A DNA stretch of 36,576 bases, from the NCBI GenBank assembly GCA_031281255.1, contig JAITFR010000198.1, forward strand, positions 1 through 36,576, given 5' to 3'. A program made the position numbers and the translations under genes. The stretch's first letter is position 1; every line of letters begins with the position of its first letter. The notes under the pieces are model-generated. The model worked only from the letters and a program-made list of their open reading frames with translations. It did no database searches and was not told the origin of the DNA. Shown here piece by piece: positions 1-8,670 of this stretch. The DNA is from Oscillospiraceae bacterium. GTDB lineage: Bacteria; Bacillota; Clostridia; Oscillospirales; Oscillospiraceae.

Positions 1-308
1 TATCAATTATTATGTCCTACATAGAAACCGGACTGCGAAAACGTAAAAATGTTTATATAATTAGCAACAAAAGTCAAGAAATTACTGATGATATTATGAA
101 TAAAATTGGCAGGGGAGTCACATTGATACCGGTGCTTGGCGGATATCAGCGAGAAGCGCGCGAGATGATAATGGTAACACTCGACACAAAAAATTATCGC
201 GACCTACTCACAGTAGTAGACAATCACGATAAAAAAGCATTTATGATAACAGACACAGTTGCAGATGTTCACGGACAAGGCTTCACCTACGACAGCGGCA
301 GTGTATAG
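1..308 (+). CDS. YitT-family membrane protein, C-terminal DUF2179-like domain (5'-truncated by window)
   Basis: Frame is open to the window start (..SIIMSYIETGLRKRKNVYIISNKSQEI..); GLRKRKxVYIISxKxxEI and RGVTLIPVLGGY pattern typical of YitT C-terminal domains; stop at 306-308. Confidence 0.75.
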   Translation, partial: SIIMSYIETGLRKRKNVYIISNKSQEITDDIMNKIGRGVTLIPVLGGYQREAREMIMVTLDTKNYRDLLTVVDNHDKKAFMITDTVADVHGQGFTYDSGSV

Positions 309-309
309 G

Positions 310-330
310 GACTAGGGACTAGGGGCTAGG
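310..330 (+). repeat. Heptanucleotide tandem repeat, 3 units (GACTAGG x2, GGCTAGG)
   Basis: Read directly: gactagg gactagg ggctagg. Confidence 0.8.
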
Positions 331-395
331 ACTCCATGCCCTCTTTAGTAAATGAGGATAAAGTCAACAAAGTTGACTTAGGGTGATTTGTTAAT
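331..395 (+). repeat. Mosaic palindromic intergenic element, copy A
   Basis: actccatgccctctttagtaaatgagg, then hairpin aagtcaac-aaa-gttgactt (361-379), then gggtgatttgttaa; end modules shared with the copies at 5680-5757 and 8671-8731. Confidence 0.7.
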
Positions 396-398
396 CAG

Positions 399-626
399 TT
401 ACTCATTCTCAAGTTTATTTATAAGATTTACCATTGATGTGAAAGAGTTGAAGTTTTCCGGAACAAGTTCCTCAGGAGGAATTGTTACACCAATTCTATC
501 ATCAATCTCTGCAATAAGAGTGATAATATCAAAAGAATCGATGACTTTATCATCAATAAGCGAAACATGAATAGAAAAATCTATATCATCATGCATCTCT
601 TGTAAAATCTCTAAAAGCTTTTCCAT
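399..626 (-). CDS. Acyl/peptidyl carrier protein (DltC-like)
   Basis: 75 aa; DSFDIITLIAEI motif containing a candidate phosphopantetheine Ser; directly downstream of an adenylating ligase. Confidence 0.8.
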   Translation of the reverse strand: MEKLLEILQEMHDDIDFSIHVSLIDDKVIDSFDIITLIAEIDDRIGVTIPPEELVPENFNSFTSMVNLINKLENE

Positions 627-633
627 AATAATT

Positions 634-654
634 TCTATTCCCTACTCCCTAGTT
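634..654 (-). repeat. Heptanucleotide repeat, 3 units, overlapping the 3' end of the ligase gene
   Basis: + strand tctattc cctactc cctagtt; same YCTANTC family as 5763-5839. Confidence 0.65.
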
Positions 655-2213
655 CTGCGCTCCAACAGCTTCACTCTATCAATTTTCCCCCCTGCGGTTT
701 TAGGAATATCATCACAACTGATAATAGCATATGGCAACATATAACGTGGAAGATTAGCTTTTAGAAAAGCCTTAACGGTAGCCACATCTGCACCCTCACC
801 CATGTAATAAAGAATTATTCTGCTATTCTCACTGTCGAACACAGCACAAGCAAGCCCCACACCATCAATACTTGCAGCCATAAGCTCAATCTCAGTAAGC
901 TCAATTCTATAACCCATGTGTTTAATTTGATAGTCCCTGCGACCCTTGTAGAAAAGAACTCTCTTTTCGTTACCGGAATAATTGCTATTAAAATCTATAT
1001 AACCATAATAACCCATATCACCGGTTCTATAAATAATGTCAGGAAAAATAGAAAGTGGATTTTGAACAAACACAGAGTTTGTTTTTTCTTTATCATTAAA
1101 ATAACCAAGACTAAGCCCGGCACCACGTATGCAGATTTCACCAAGCTCACCATCTGAGGGTATACAATCTTTATCATCAAGAAGAATTATCTCAGTGTTG
1201 GGAAAAGGCTTACCAATAGGAATTGATCCGGTATAATCATAAGAACTTGTGATTTCGTAATAACACGACATACCGGTTGCTTCAGTAGGCCCATAAAGAT
1301 GAATAAAACGAGCATTTGGCAAAGCATTCTTCCAGATGTTTAGATGTTTTGTTGGAAAAATCTCACTGCCAAACGCAATAGTGTGCAAAGATGTTGGTGT
1401 AGCAATACCAAAAGCTCCAAGACCTGCAACCATACTTAGAGCTGAAGCTACCCAGCAAATAGTGTTGATTTTATTATCATTTATATACTCAATAAGCTTT
1501 ACAGGAAACATAAAAAGTGATGTTGGAATCAAATAAGTAGTAGCACCGTATTTTAATGTCGGGAAAACCTCTTTCAGACAAGCATCAAGATAAAGAGGTG
1601 ATTGATTACCAAAAATAGTATCACTACTAACACCAATTACTGAGGATAAGTTTTCAATATAATCAATGACTGAGCGATGTTTTACAATCACACCTTTTGG
1701 AGTTCCGGTTGAACCTGAAGTAAAAACAACATATAAAGGATCAACATCAATAGCATTTTTACGAATAGTAGAAAGAACTAAATCATTTGCTTCATAGTCG
1801 CAAATATCGCTAAAAAGTATTGTACTGTAATCATAATTCCAGTCTAAATCACGTTCAGATCTCCATTTATCAAGTAGTTTTGATGTGACACCATCGCAGA
1901 TTATAAGCGGTGATTTTACCTCTTCAAGAATCATGCGGATGCGAAGTGTGGGAATCTCTGAATCGAGCGGCACATAATAATTACCACTATAAACAACACC
2001 AAGAAAAGCAGCAATCATATCAGGTGCTTTTTTCATAAATACGATAATAGGCTGTTTATTTAGTTTTTTTGACGCAATAAAACTGCCGCATGAACGACTT
2101 TTTGCATATAATTCTGAAAAAGTAAGTGACGAATTATCACCAATAAAAGCTAATTTACTGGTGTCGTCCATTTTTGTTATAGTGTTTTCCAAATAACTAA
2201 GAATATTTATCAT
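642..2213 (-). CDS. Amino-acid adenylation enzyme (DltA/NRPS A-domain-like AMP-binding ligase)
   Basis: FTSGSTGTPKGVIVKH (A3), LYGPTEATG (A5), YRTGDMG (A7), PKTAGGKIDR (A10). Confidence 0.88.
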   Translation of the reverse strand: MINILSYLENTITKMDDTSKLAFIGDNSSLTFSELYAKSRSCGSFIASKKLNKQPIIVFMKKAPDMIAAFLGVVYSGNYYVPLDSEIPTLRIRMILEEVKSPLIICDGVTSKLLDKWRSERDLDWNYDYSTILFSDICDYEANDLVLSTIRKNAIDVDPLYVVFTSGSTGTPKGVIVKHRSVIDYIENLSSVIGVSSDTIFGNQSPLYLDACLKEVFPTLKYGATTYLIPTSLFMFPVKLIEYINDNKINTICWVASALSMVAGLGAFGIATPTSLHTIAFGSEIFPTKHLNIWKNALPNARFIHLYGPTEATGMSCYYEITSSYDYTGSIPIGKPFPNTEIILLDDKDCIPSDGELGEICIRGAGLSLGYFNDKEKTNSVFVQNPLSIFPDIIYRTGDMGYYGYIDFNSNYSGNEKRVLFYKGRRDYQIKHMGYRIELTEIELMAASIDGVGLACAVFDSENSRIILYYMGEGADVATVKAFLKANLPRYMLPYAIISCDDIPKTAGGKIDRVKLLERRTRE

Positions 2214-2240
2214 GTCAGAAGTTAATTCCTTTGCTAATTA

Positions 2241-2981
2241 TTATGAGTTGACACATGCCCTCGCTAAAATATCCAGTGTGTTAATCAAATCCGGGTTTTC
2301 ATTACCGATAACACAAAGCTCTGTACAACCTAAGATTATAGCATCTACTCCATTATCGTCAAGCTCTGCAATCATAGGAGTTAAAGCACAAGGCATTATA
2401 TCTACGCCGAGTTTTATATCATAAATTAATGACATAAGATTTTCTTGCAAATCAGGTGATAAAGTAAGGACATCTACACCGAAACTTTTAAAAGCAGTAT
2501 GAAAAAACTTACCATCAATAGTTCCATTTGTTGCAAGCAAACCAACCTTGTTATATCTACACTCTGCTGTGTAACGAGCAATCTCATCAGGCATATTAAA
2601 AAAAGGAATATTCACTGCTTCTGCCATTTTATCGTAAAAGTAATGTGAAGTAATACACAGCATAGCAAGCTTTGTTGCACCTGCTATTTCAAGAGTTTTT
2701 GCAGCATCAAGAAGTTTTGGTAAAGGGCTTTTTGTGCTTTTACCGGTTATATAATCAGTTCGATCAGGTGTTGTTGGTACACTATATATAAGGACATCCG
2801 TGAAATCCTGTTCTTTAGAAACCTCTTGTAAGCTATGTAACTTATCATGAAAATATGTAGTTGCTCTTGTCCCCATACCACCAATTACACCAAGTAAAGA
2901 ATTGGAATAACCATCTTCCTGACGAACTAAAGTGAGAAACGCAGGTTCATTATTAAGAACATCTTTCATAAAACACCTCAC
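2241..2981 (-). CDS. Aspartate/glutamate racemase family protein
   Basis: LGVIGGMGTRATTYF N-terminus, LCITSH and ILGCTEL motifs carrying the two candidate catalytic Cys. The start may be internal (MKDVLNNEP). Confidence 0.85.
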   Translation of the reverse strand: MRCFMKDVLNNEPAFLTLVRQEDGYSNSLLGVIGGMGTRATTYFHDKLHSLQEVSKEQDFTDVLIYSVPTTPDRTDYITGKSTKSPLPKLLDAAKTLEIAGATKLAMLCITSHYFYDKMAEAVNIPFFNMPDEIARYTAECRYNKVGLLATNGTIDGKFFHTAFKSFGVDVLTLSPDLQENLMSLIYDIKLGVDIMPCALTPMIAELDDNGVDAIILGCTELCVIGNENPDLINTLDILARACVNS

Positions 2982-2985
2982 TAAA

Positions 2986-5046
2986 TTATGGCACTATATC
3001 CGGGTATAGCGATGGGTCAAATGCGTAGAATAAACCGGCGTGATTTTCAAAAATAACCGGAGCATTTTCAATTAATAATGTCTGTGACTGTGTCATCATA
3101 TGCATAATTGTATTTAAATCAAGATATCTTGTAGGAACTGAGTCGAAGTGATGCCACCCTGCTCCGTCCGGATTTATTAAACTCCATCTATGATTGGTGC
3201 CATGATGTATATCTCTTCTTCGTTCAATCATCATATTTGGAATACCGGCTCTTGTCAACATAAGCTCACCTACAGCGTAGTAGTTAAAGCAATTTCCAAG
3301 ACGTTCACGTAACCCGGTGTATGCCGCTTCATATATAGATTGCGGACCGCCACGAGTATCAGCATATCTCATACTGCGTCTGATTTCAAGAATTATTGCT
3401 CGAGCTTGTTCAGCTTGAGTCATTTTTGAAACCGCTTCATTAAAATCTTCTTGTGACATACCTCTACCACCGCGTAAAAACTCTCTATAAGCGTTTTCTA
3501 GTGCTGCGTCAATAAGTTCATAAACCTCTTCCGGATCGACTTCTATAATACGAATAGTAGTTTCCAAGTTAGTTGTATTACCGGTCAAATCAACAACTGA
3601 GAAAATTATACTGTACTCACCAATAACATCCTGGTCAAAACCGGTCAAATCAACAGAGGGTTCCAGCTCTCTACCAAAGCTGTCAAACGCTGTCACTCCT
3701 TGCATAAACATAATTGGATTTCCTACTTTGCTTTCAATAATGCTTGGACCTTCAAGAGTAGGAGGTGCATCATTAATTAAAACCGTTAAATCGGAATGAA
3801 AAATCTCACTGTTACCCCATGTGTCAGTTACAATTATTTCAACAATTTGATTACGTCCTTCTCTTTCAAAAACATCCGGCTCATCTAAAAACTCAATAGA
3901 AGCTATACCTGACGGGTCATAAACACCGACCAAAAAGACATCAGGAGTAATCGGTTCACCTATAATGTGGTTGTGTACACTTACAGGTGTTGCTGTTGGT
4001 GGAGTTGTATCTTCAACATATAGAGTAACACTAAATGAAGCTCCGTTTAATGCTAAATGTAATTTATGCTCACCAACTTCATATTCTGAAGGTGATGAAG
4101 GTTCAGTTGTAAAATGTATATCAAACTCCACACCTCGTGCAATACTTGAATTCGCTAAAAAATCAGATGCTACAAAGCTTGAGCGATCTTCTCTAAACTC
4201 AATTGTTACACTTTCGATTGGTTTTAAAACATAAATTATTCCCCATGTTTCTACAGAACGTAAACCTATGGATAATATTATGGGTACTTCATGCCGCCCT
4301 TCAACCGGAAAATAATCAGGGTCAAAAAATCTAACTGATGTTGCTGATAGGTCTTCAGAATCTAATAAAAAATCATCTGCTTTAATAGTTTCACCGTTTA
4401 AAATAACAATAGGTTGCAGTGTATAATCAAAATCTGCATGACTTATCCACCAGTAATACAAACCGCCGGCCGCGATAGCACCAAGAGCGATTAAACACAA
4501 GAGTACAATTCCTGCAATCTTTATGAAAGATTTTTTGGGTGGAGCAAGATGGTTAAAATTACTTTCAAGTACGATTTCCTGTGTTAAGTAGAGACTATCA
4601 TCAGACGAGTTTTCTTTATTTATCACCGTTTCTATAGCTCTTTTTGATGTTTCAGACAGCTCAACATCAGGATAATTAATTATATATTTACTTTGAGTTT
4701 CAGGCACGACAGCTACAGGTTCAGTAATAACAGCAACTGGTTCAGTAACGACAGCTACAGGCTCGGCAACAACAGCCACAGGTTCAATAACAACAGGTAT
4801 AGATTCGGCAACAACAGCCACAGGTTCAACAGACACAGGATCAACAGCCACAGGATTAGTAACTGTTGAAACAACAACTTCCGGAATTATTACTTCCGGT
4901 TGTGGCGTTTCCATAGGAGACAATGGAACCTCACGAACAGTTGGTTCTATTTGTGGAGATTGCGGATTAGAATCCACAATGATACGTTTTTTTTGTGGCT
5001 TAGTTGAGGATATGGTACGTTTGCCTTGTGCACTAAAAAGCTTCAC
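2986..5046 (-). CDS. Membrane-anchored transglutaminase-like protein with Ig-like repeats
   Basis: TM segment IAGIVLLCLIALGAIAAGGLYYWWI; DUF5011/Ig-like DTTPPTA.. and DTWGN.. segments; C-terminal LGNCFNYY...HRWSLIN...HHFDSVPT, a Cys-His-Asp transglutaminase-like triad. Confidence 0.8.
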   Translation of the reverse strand: MKLFSAQGKRTISSTKPQKKRIIVDSNPQSPQIEPTVREVPLSPMETPQPEVIIPEVVVSTVTNPVAVDPVSVEPVAVVAESIPVVIEPVAVVAEPVAVVTEPVAVITEPVAVVPETQSKYIINYPDVELSETSKRAIETVINKENSSDDSLYLTQEIVLESNFNHLAPPKKSFIKIAGIVLLCLIALGAIAAGGLYYWWISHADFDYTLQPIVILNGETIKADDFLLDSEDLSATSVRFFDPDYFPVEGRHEVPIILSIGLRSVETWGIIYVLKPIESVTIEFREDRSSFVASDFLANSSIARGVEFDIHFTTEPSSPSEYEVGEHKLHLALNGASFSVTLYVEDTTPPTATPVSVHNHIIGEPITPDVFLVGVYDPSGIASIEFLDEPDVFEREGRNQIVEIIVTDTWGNSEIFHSDLTVLINDAPPTLEGPSIIESKVGNPIMFMQGVTAFDSFGRELEPSVDLTGFDQDVIGEYSIIFSVVDLTGNTTNLETTIRIIEVDPEEVYELIDAALENAYREFLRGGRGMSQEDFNEAVSKMTQAEQARAIILEIRRSMRYADTRGGPQSIYEAAYTGLRERLGNCFNYYAVGELMLTRAGIPNMMIERRRDIHHGTNHRWSLINPDGAGWHHFDSVPTRYLDLNTIMHMMTQSQTLLIENAPVIFENHAGLFYAFDPSLYPDIVP
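4705..4854 (-). repeat. 21-bp / 7-aa coding repeats (EPVAVVA/T)
   Basis: EPVAVVA ESIPVVI EPVAVVA EPVAVVT EPVAVIT EPVAVVP in the predicted cytoplasmic N-terminal part. Confidence 0.8.
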
Positions 5047-5068
5047 TAATTACTTCCATTCTTTTTTA

Positions 5069-5671
5069 CTATTGATTGTTAATAGTATACCCATAAATTA
5101 TCTGAACTACAATATCATTCTCAATTAAAAACTCTATAGATGTTCTATCACGTATAAATCTATAAAGTCCTAAATCATACTCATACTCATCACCATATGC
5201 TTGTAACACATCATTAATACTACTACCAATACGAATACCCTCTGTTGTACGAATTAAATCATTACGAAAACTAATCGTATGTATAAAATCATCGTCACCA
5301 ATAGGATAAGTTAAAAGTTGAAAGTTTTGATATTGAAATATTCGGTCAACTCCATCAAAAGCACAACTGGGAGCTTCAAAAACTCCTAAAGGTTCACCTA
5401 AAGCAGCAAGTGCATACTCAACATTCATATTCATTTCAACAACAAAGTCACCAACCGAAAGTGAAAAGAGCGGTGTATCATCAATATTGGGGTCATCGGT
5501 GTTTTTAATATCACCATTGTTAGGATTATCGGTATTTGGATTATCGTTTCCATTAGTACCATCAGTTACCACAGGCGTAGGTGAAACATCAGAAGTTGAA
5601 TCATCAGAGTCATTGCAAGCAACTAGCATAAATAAAGTTAAAATAAATAATAAAACTAAAAATCTTCTCAT
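5069..5671 (-). CDS. Predicted lipoprotein
   Basis: MRRFLVLLFILTLFMLVACNDSDD: signal peptide with lipobox LVAC followed by a low-complexity N/D/P/T linker. Confidence 0.75.
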   Translation of the reverse strand: MRRFLVLLFILTLFMLVACNDSDDSTSDVSPTPVVTDGTNGNDNPNTDNPNNGDIKNTDDPNIDDTPLFSLSVGDFVVEMNMNVEYALAALGEPLGVFEAPSCAFDGVDRIFQYQNFQLLTYPIGDDDFIHTISFRNDLIRTTEGIRIGSSINDVLQAYGDEYEYDLGLYRFIRDRTSIEFLIENDIVVQIIYGYTINNQ

Positions 5672-5679
5672 ATTCCCTC

Positions 5680-5757
5680 AACAAATCACCCGCCCTCTGC
5701 GGACTTCCCGTCGCACGGATTCGGCACTCCTCTTTACTAAAGAGGGCATGGAGTTCT
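5680..5757 (-). repeat. Mosaic palindromic intergenic element, copy B (inverted relative to A and C)
   Basis: aacaaatcacccgccctctgcgg..cctctttactaaagagggcatggagttct; reverse complement of the modules in A and C. Confidence 0.75.
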
Positions 5758-5762
5758 AACTT

Positions 5763-5839
5763 TCTATTCTCTAATCCCTAGTCTCTACTCTCTACTCTCT
5801 ACTCTCTACTCTCTACTCCCTATTCCCTATTCCCTATTC
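5763..5839 (-). repeat. Heptanucleotide tandem repeat, 11 units (consensus YCTANTC on + strand)
   Basis: tctattc tctaatc cctagtc (tctactc)x5 (cctattc)x3, read directly. Confidence 0.9.
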
Positions 5840-5856
5840 CTTAAATCATTATACCA

Positions 5857-6951
5857 TCATTTTATTAAGAAACTATGAATACTGCCTGTTTCTTTAATTT
5901 CTTCTAATTGTTTACTAATCAAATGCTTGTATTGTTTTGTAAGCTCCTCCCAGTATGCAGAGAAACCGGCATCCTCTCTTCTATCCGGCAGAATATAATT
6001 CTCAGAGATTATACCACCAAAGTAGCCGGATAATAACTGTGCTCCAAACACATTTAAGTGTAGCCCTGCATTAAATGTATGCTGTGTAAAGTCAAGCCCA
6101 ACATCATCTAAATGATGCAAAAAGTTTACATATAACAGGTCATTATCATTTGCAAATGCAATTATTTGTTCATCCCACTGCTCAAACCAATAAGGCCATA
6201 AAACGGGTGCTTTTACTAAAACAAGCTCAATATCATGCTCTTTAGTAAGTTCAAGAATCTTATTTAGATAATGTGTAGCCTTATCACCAAACTTGTAGTC
6301 AGGTAACCTTATTGGGTCGGGAATAAACTCCACAGGTACAGTATCACTACGTATCATAAAACCACTTATAGATACCTGTGGATTGCGGAAAAAATATCGA
6401 AAATCTTCAGAGCTTAGACTTTGCCAGTGATCTTTATAGCGGAAAAACGGTAGTATATAAGAAAGATAATCCTCTCCCTCCAAACGTGAGGAACGAATTG
6501 CACGAAGTTTAATTAAAGATAAACGCATACCATCTATTGTTAAACGGTTATATGGTTCGTATTGTGGTTCATCATATTGCATAGCCATAACATTTAACAC
6601 AACCATCTTAGGTTTAACATTTGCAAAATGTAAGGTATCTTCAAGTAAATAATACGAATGCCAGATAAGCTGCTGAGGACTGCCGCGAATATATGAGGTT
6701 ATCCCATAAACCTCCCAAAGAGTGATAGGTGAAAAATTAGCATAAACCTCACAATCTCCAAGAAAAATCACATCATGATTCATTGGACTATTGTAATACT
6801 CACGTATAAGACCACCCTCAATTGCAGTAGAAGCGTACTTAGGCACAAGCAATCGCTGTAATGTGAAAAACACTACAACAAAAGCAATTACTGCAACAGC
6901 AATCTTAAAATATATTGTAAATAAACTGCCGCGCGTCAAACCCATGTCCAT
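5857..6951 (-). CDS. SGNH-hydrolase-like / DltD-like protein paired with MBOAT
   Basis: N-terminal TM helix, VIFLGDCEVYANFSP (GDS-like block I), C-terminal NAGLHLNVFGAQL (D/N-x-x-H-like); start overlaps the MBOAT gene end. Confidence 0.65.
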   Translation of the reverse strand: MDMGLTRGSLFTIYFKIAVAVIAFVVVFFTLQRLLVPKYASTAIEGGLIREYYNSPMNHDVIFLGDCEVYANFSPITLWEVYGITSYIRGSPQQLIWHSYYLLEDTLHFANVKPKMVVLNVMAMQYDEPQYEPYNRLTIDGMRLSLIKLRAIRSSRLEGEDYLSYILPFFRYKDHWQSLSSEDFRYFFRNPQVSISGFMIRSDTVPVEFIPDPIRLPDYKFGDKATHYLNKILELTKEHDIELVLVKAPVLWPYWFEQWDEQIIAFANDNDLLYVNFLHHLDDVGLDFTQHTFNAGLHLNVFGAQLLSGYFGGIISENYILPDRREDAGFSAYWEELTKQYKHLISKQLEEIKETGSIHSFLIK

Positions 6952-8518
6952 AAGCTCCTAATACCAGTGTCATAAACAATACCACACCCGTTAAAGTATA
7001 ACGAAGTGGCCATTTTATTTCACCTAATCTATCTCTAAAATCAATATCTCCACGACCGAGAAAACTTACAAAAAAGACAATTAACAAACCGGCTAAAGCA
7101 CTAATGTACTCCTCAGTGGATAATTTAAGCTCACTTAATCCAAAAGTAAGAAATTCATTAAGACTAAAATTTGCTACAACACTCCACATCATACGGAATG
7201 TATTTTTTACTCCGTCATAAATATCAAAAGAACGTATAAAGTTCATTAGCCAAAAAGTACGGAAAATCTGAATTGAACGATAAAACCATTCATTTGAAAG
7301 CGTAGGGAAATGTTTGTTAAACCGTTCATACAAAGGAGTCAGCTCCAATGAAATCATCAATACAATACCATTTGCCATACCCCACATAATAAAGTTCCAA
7401 GTTGCACCATGCCACAAACCGGTTAAAAACCATACAAAAATGAGAGATATATGCACCGGTAATCTTTTCGCAAAATTATTACCAACTACACGTCGTGAAG
7501 CCTTAGAAAAACGTAACATTCTTTTACTTGCCGCCATCGGATAAAATACATAATCGCGAAACCAGCTATACATCGTCATGTGCCAGCGTTGCCAATACTC
7601 CTGTATCGAGCGTGAATAAAACGGGCGGTTAAAGTTCTCGGGTAAACGAACCCCAAAAAGCTCTGCAGCACCAATAGCAATGTCAATTCCACCGGAAAAA
7701 TCACAATATAAAACAACAGCATATAATGCAATAGCAAAGAGGTAATAGATTCCTTGATATTCCTCCGGATGTGTTGCGAGAAAAGCAAGAGCAGGCCAAA
7801 GTCTATCAGCTATAACAAGCTTTTTGAAGAAACCCCAAAGAATACGTTGTGAACCACGAGCTAAACCATGTCTGTTAATCTGTGTACCACTATACAGAGT
7901 TTTTGAAAGGTTTTCAAAACGGCTTATCGGACCTTGAATAACCTGCGGGAAAAAAGATGTAAACAAGGCTAGTTTTAATGGATTTTTTACAATTTCAGCT
8001 TTCTCTCGATAAACATCAATCACATATCCAACAGTCTGAAAAGTATAAAAAGATATTCCAAGTGGCACAGCTATTCCTATCAAACTAAACTGTTGAGTAT
8101 CGTTAAAAAGCCGTAGAATTGTATTAAAGTTTTCGATTGCAAAATCAGTGTACTTCACCGTAGCGAGAATACCAATAATTAAAACCAAACACAAAGTTGT
8201 CCAACCTTTGGCTTTACGCTTAGTTTTATCTCGTAAGCTCCGCCTTGCTTCTTTAAGATTTTCTTGTGATAATCCTAAATCATTTAATTTTTCTATCTCA
8301 GCATCACGAAGTAATCGAAGATGTTTGATTTTTATTGTACATAGATAAGTAATAACAATCGTTGCATTTATATAAATAAGAAAATGAAGTCCGGCAAAAC
8401 CATAAAAAGTCATTGACCCTACAAGCAAAACAAACCAACGGAATCTCTGTGGTGTAATTGCATATAGAGCAACTAAAACAGCAAGAAAAATTAAAAAGTT
8501 AAATGAAGTAAACAGCAT
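6905..8518 (-). CDS. MBOAT family O-acyltransferase (DltB/AlgI-like)
   Basis: QEYWQRWHMTMYSWFRDYVFYPM, FLTGLWHGATWNFIMWG active-site His region; multiple hydrophobic helices. Confidence 0.9.
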   Translation of the reverse strand: MLFTSFNFLIFLAVLVALYAITPQRFRWFVLLVGSMTFYGFAGLHFLIYINATIVITYLCTIKIKHLRLLRDAEIEKLNDLGLSQENLKEARRSLRDKTKRKAKGWTTLCLVLIIGILATVKYTDFAIENFNTILRLFNDTQQFSLIGIAVPLGISFYTFQTVGYVIDVYREKAEIVKNPLKLALFTSFFPQVIQGPISRFENLSKTLYSGTQINRHGLARGSQRILWGFFKKLVIADRLWPALAFLATHPEEYQGIYYLFAIALYAVVLYCDFSGGIDIAIGAAELFGVRLPENFNRPFYSRSIQEYWQRWHMTMYSWFRDYVFYPMAASKRMLRFSKASRRVVGNNFAKRLPVHISLIFVWFLTGLWHGATWNFIMWGMANGIVLMISLELTPLYERFNKHFPTLSNEWFYRSIQIFRTFWLMNFIRSFDIYDGVKNTFRMMWSVVANFSLNEFLTFGLSELKLSTEEYISALAGLLIVFFVSFLGRGDIDFRDRLGEIKWPLRYTLTGVVLFMTLVLGAYGHGFDARQFIYNIF

Positions 8519-8561
8519 ACTCTATATAATACCATATTCATGTGTTATAATAAATAGCAGG

Positions 8562-8617
8562 GAATAGGGAATAGGGATTAGAGAGTAGAGAGTAGAGAGT
8601 AGAAAGTAGAAAGTAGG
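8562..8617 (+). repeat. Heptanucleotide tandem repeat, 8 units (GANTAGR)
   Basis: gaatagg gaatagg gattaga gagtaga x3 aagtaga aagtagg, read directly. Confidence 0.85.
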
Positions 8618-8621
8618 ATTG

Positions 8622-8652
8622 TTGTAGGGGCGGATGGCAATCTGCCCGTGAA
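8622..8652 (+). repeat. Short palindromic repeat, copy 1 (gggcggat-ggca-atctgccc)
   Basis: ttgtaggggcggatggcaatctgcccgtgaa; 8-bp stem at 8628-8647; second copy at 13755-13785. Confidence 0.7.
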
Positions 8653-8670
8653 TAGGTAGAATGAATCTTT

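Noticed and set aside
4705-4854. Reading the PVAVV repeats as a silk- or collagen-like surface domain
   Set aside because: They precede the predicted TM helix and are probably cytoplasmic; treated as a low-complexity linker.
5763-5839. Possible CRISPR-like array
   Set aside because: The unit is 7 bp with no spacers; it is a simple tandem repeat. No CRISPR repeat-spacer pattern or cas genes were seen in the window.
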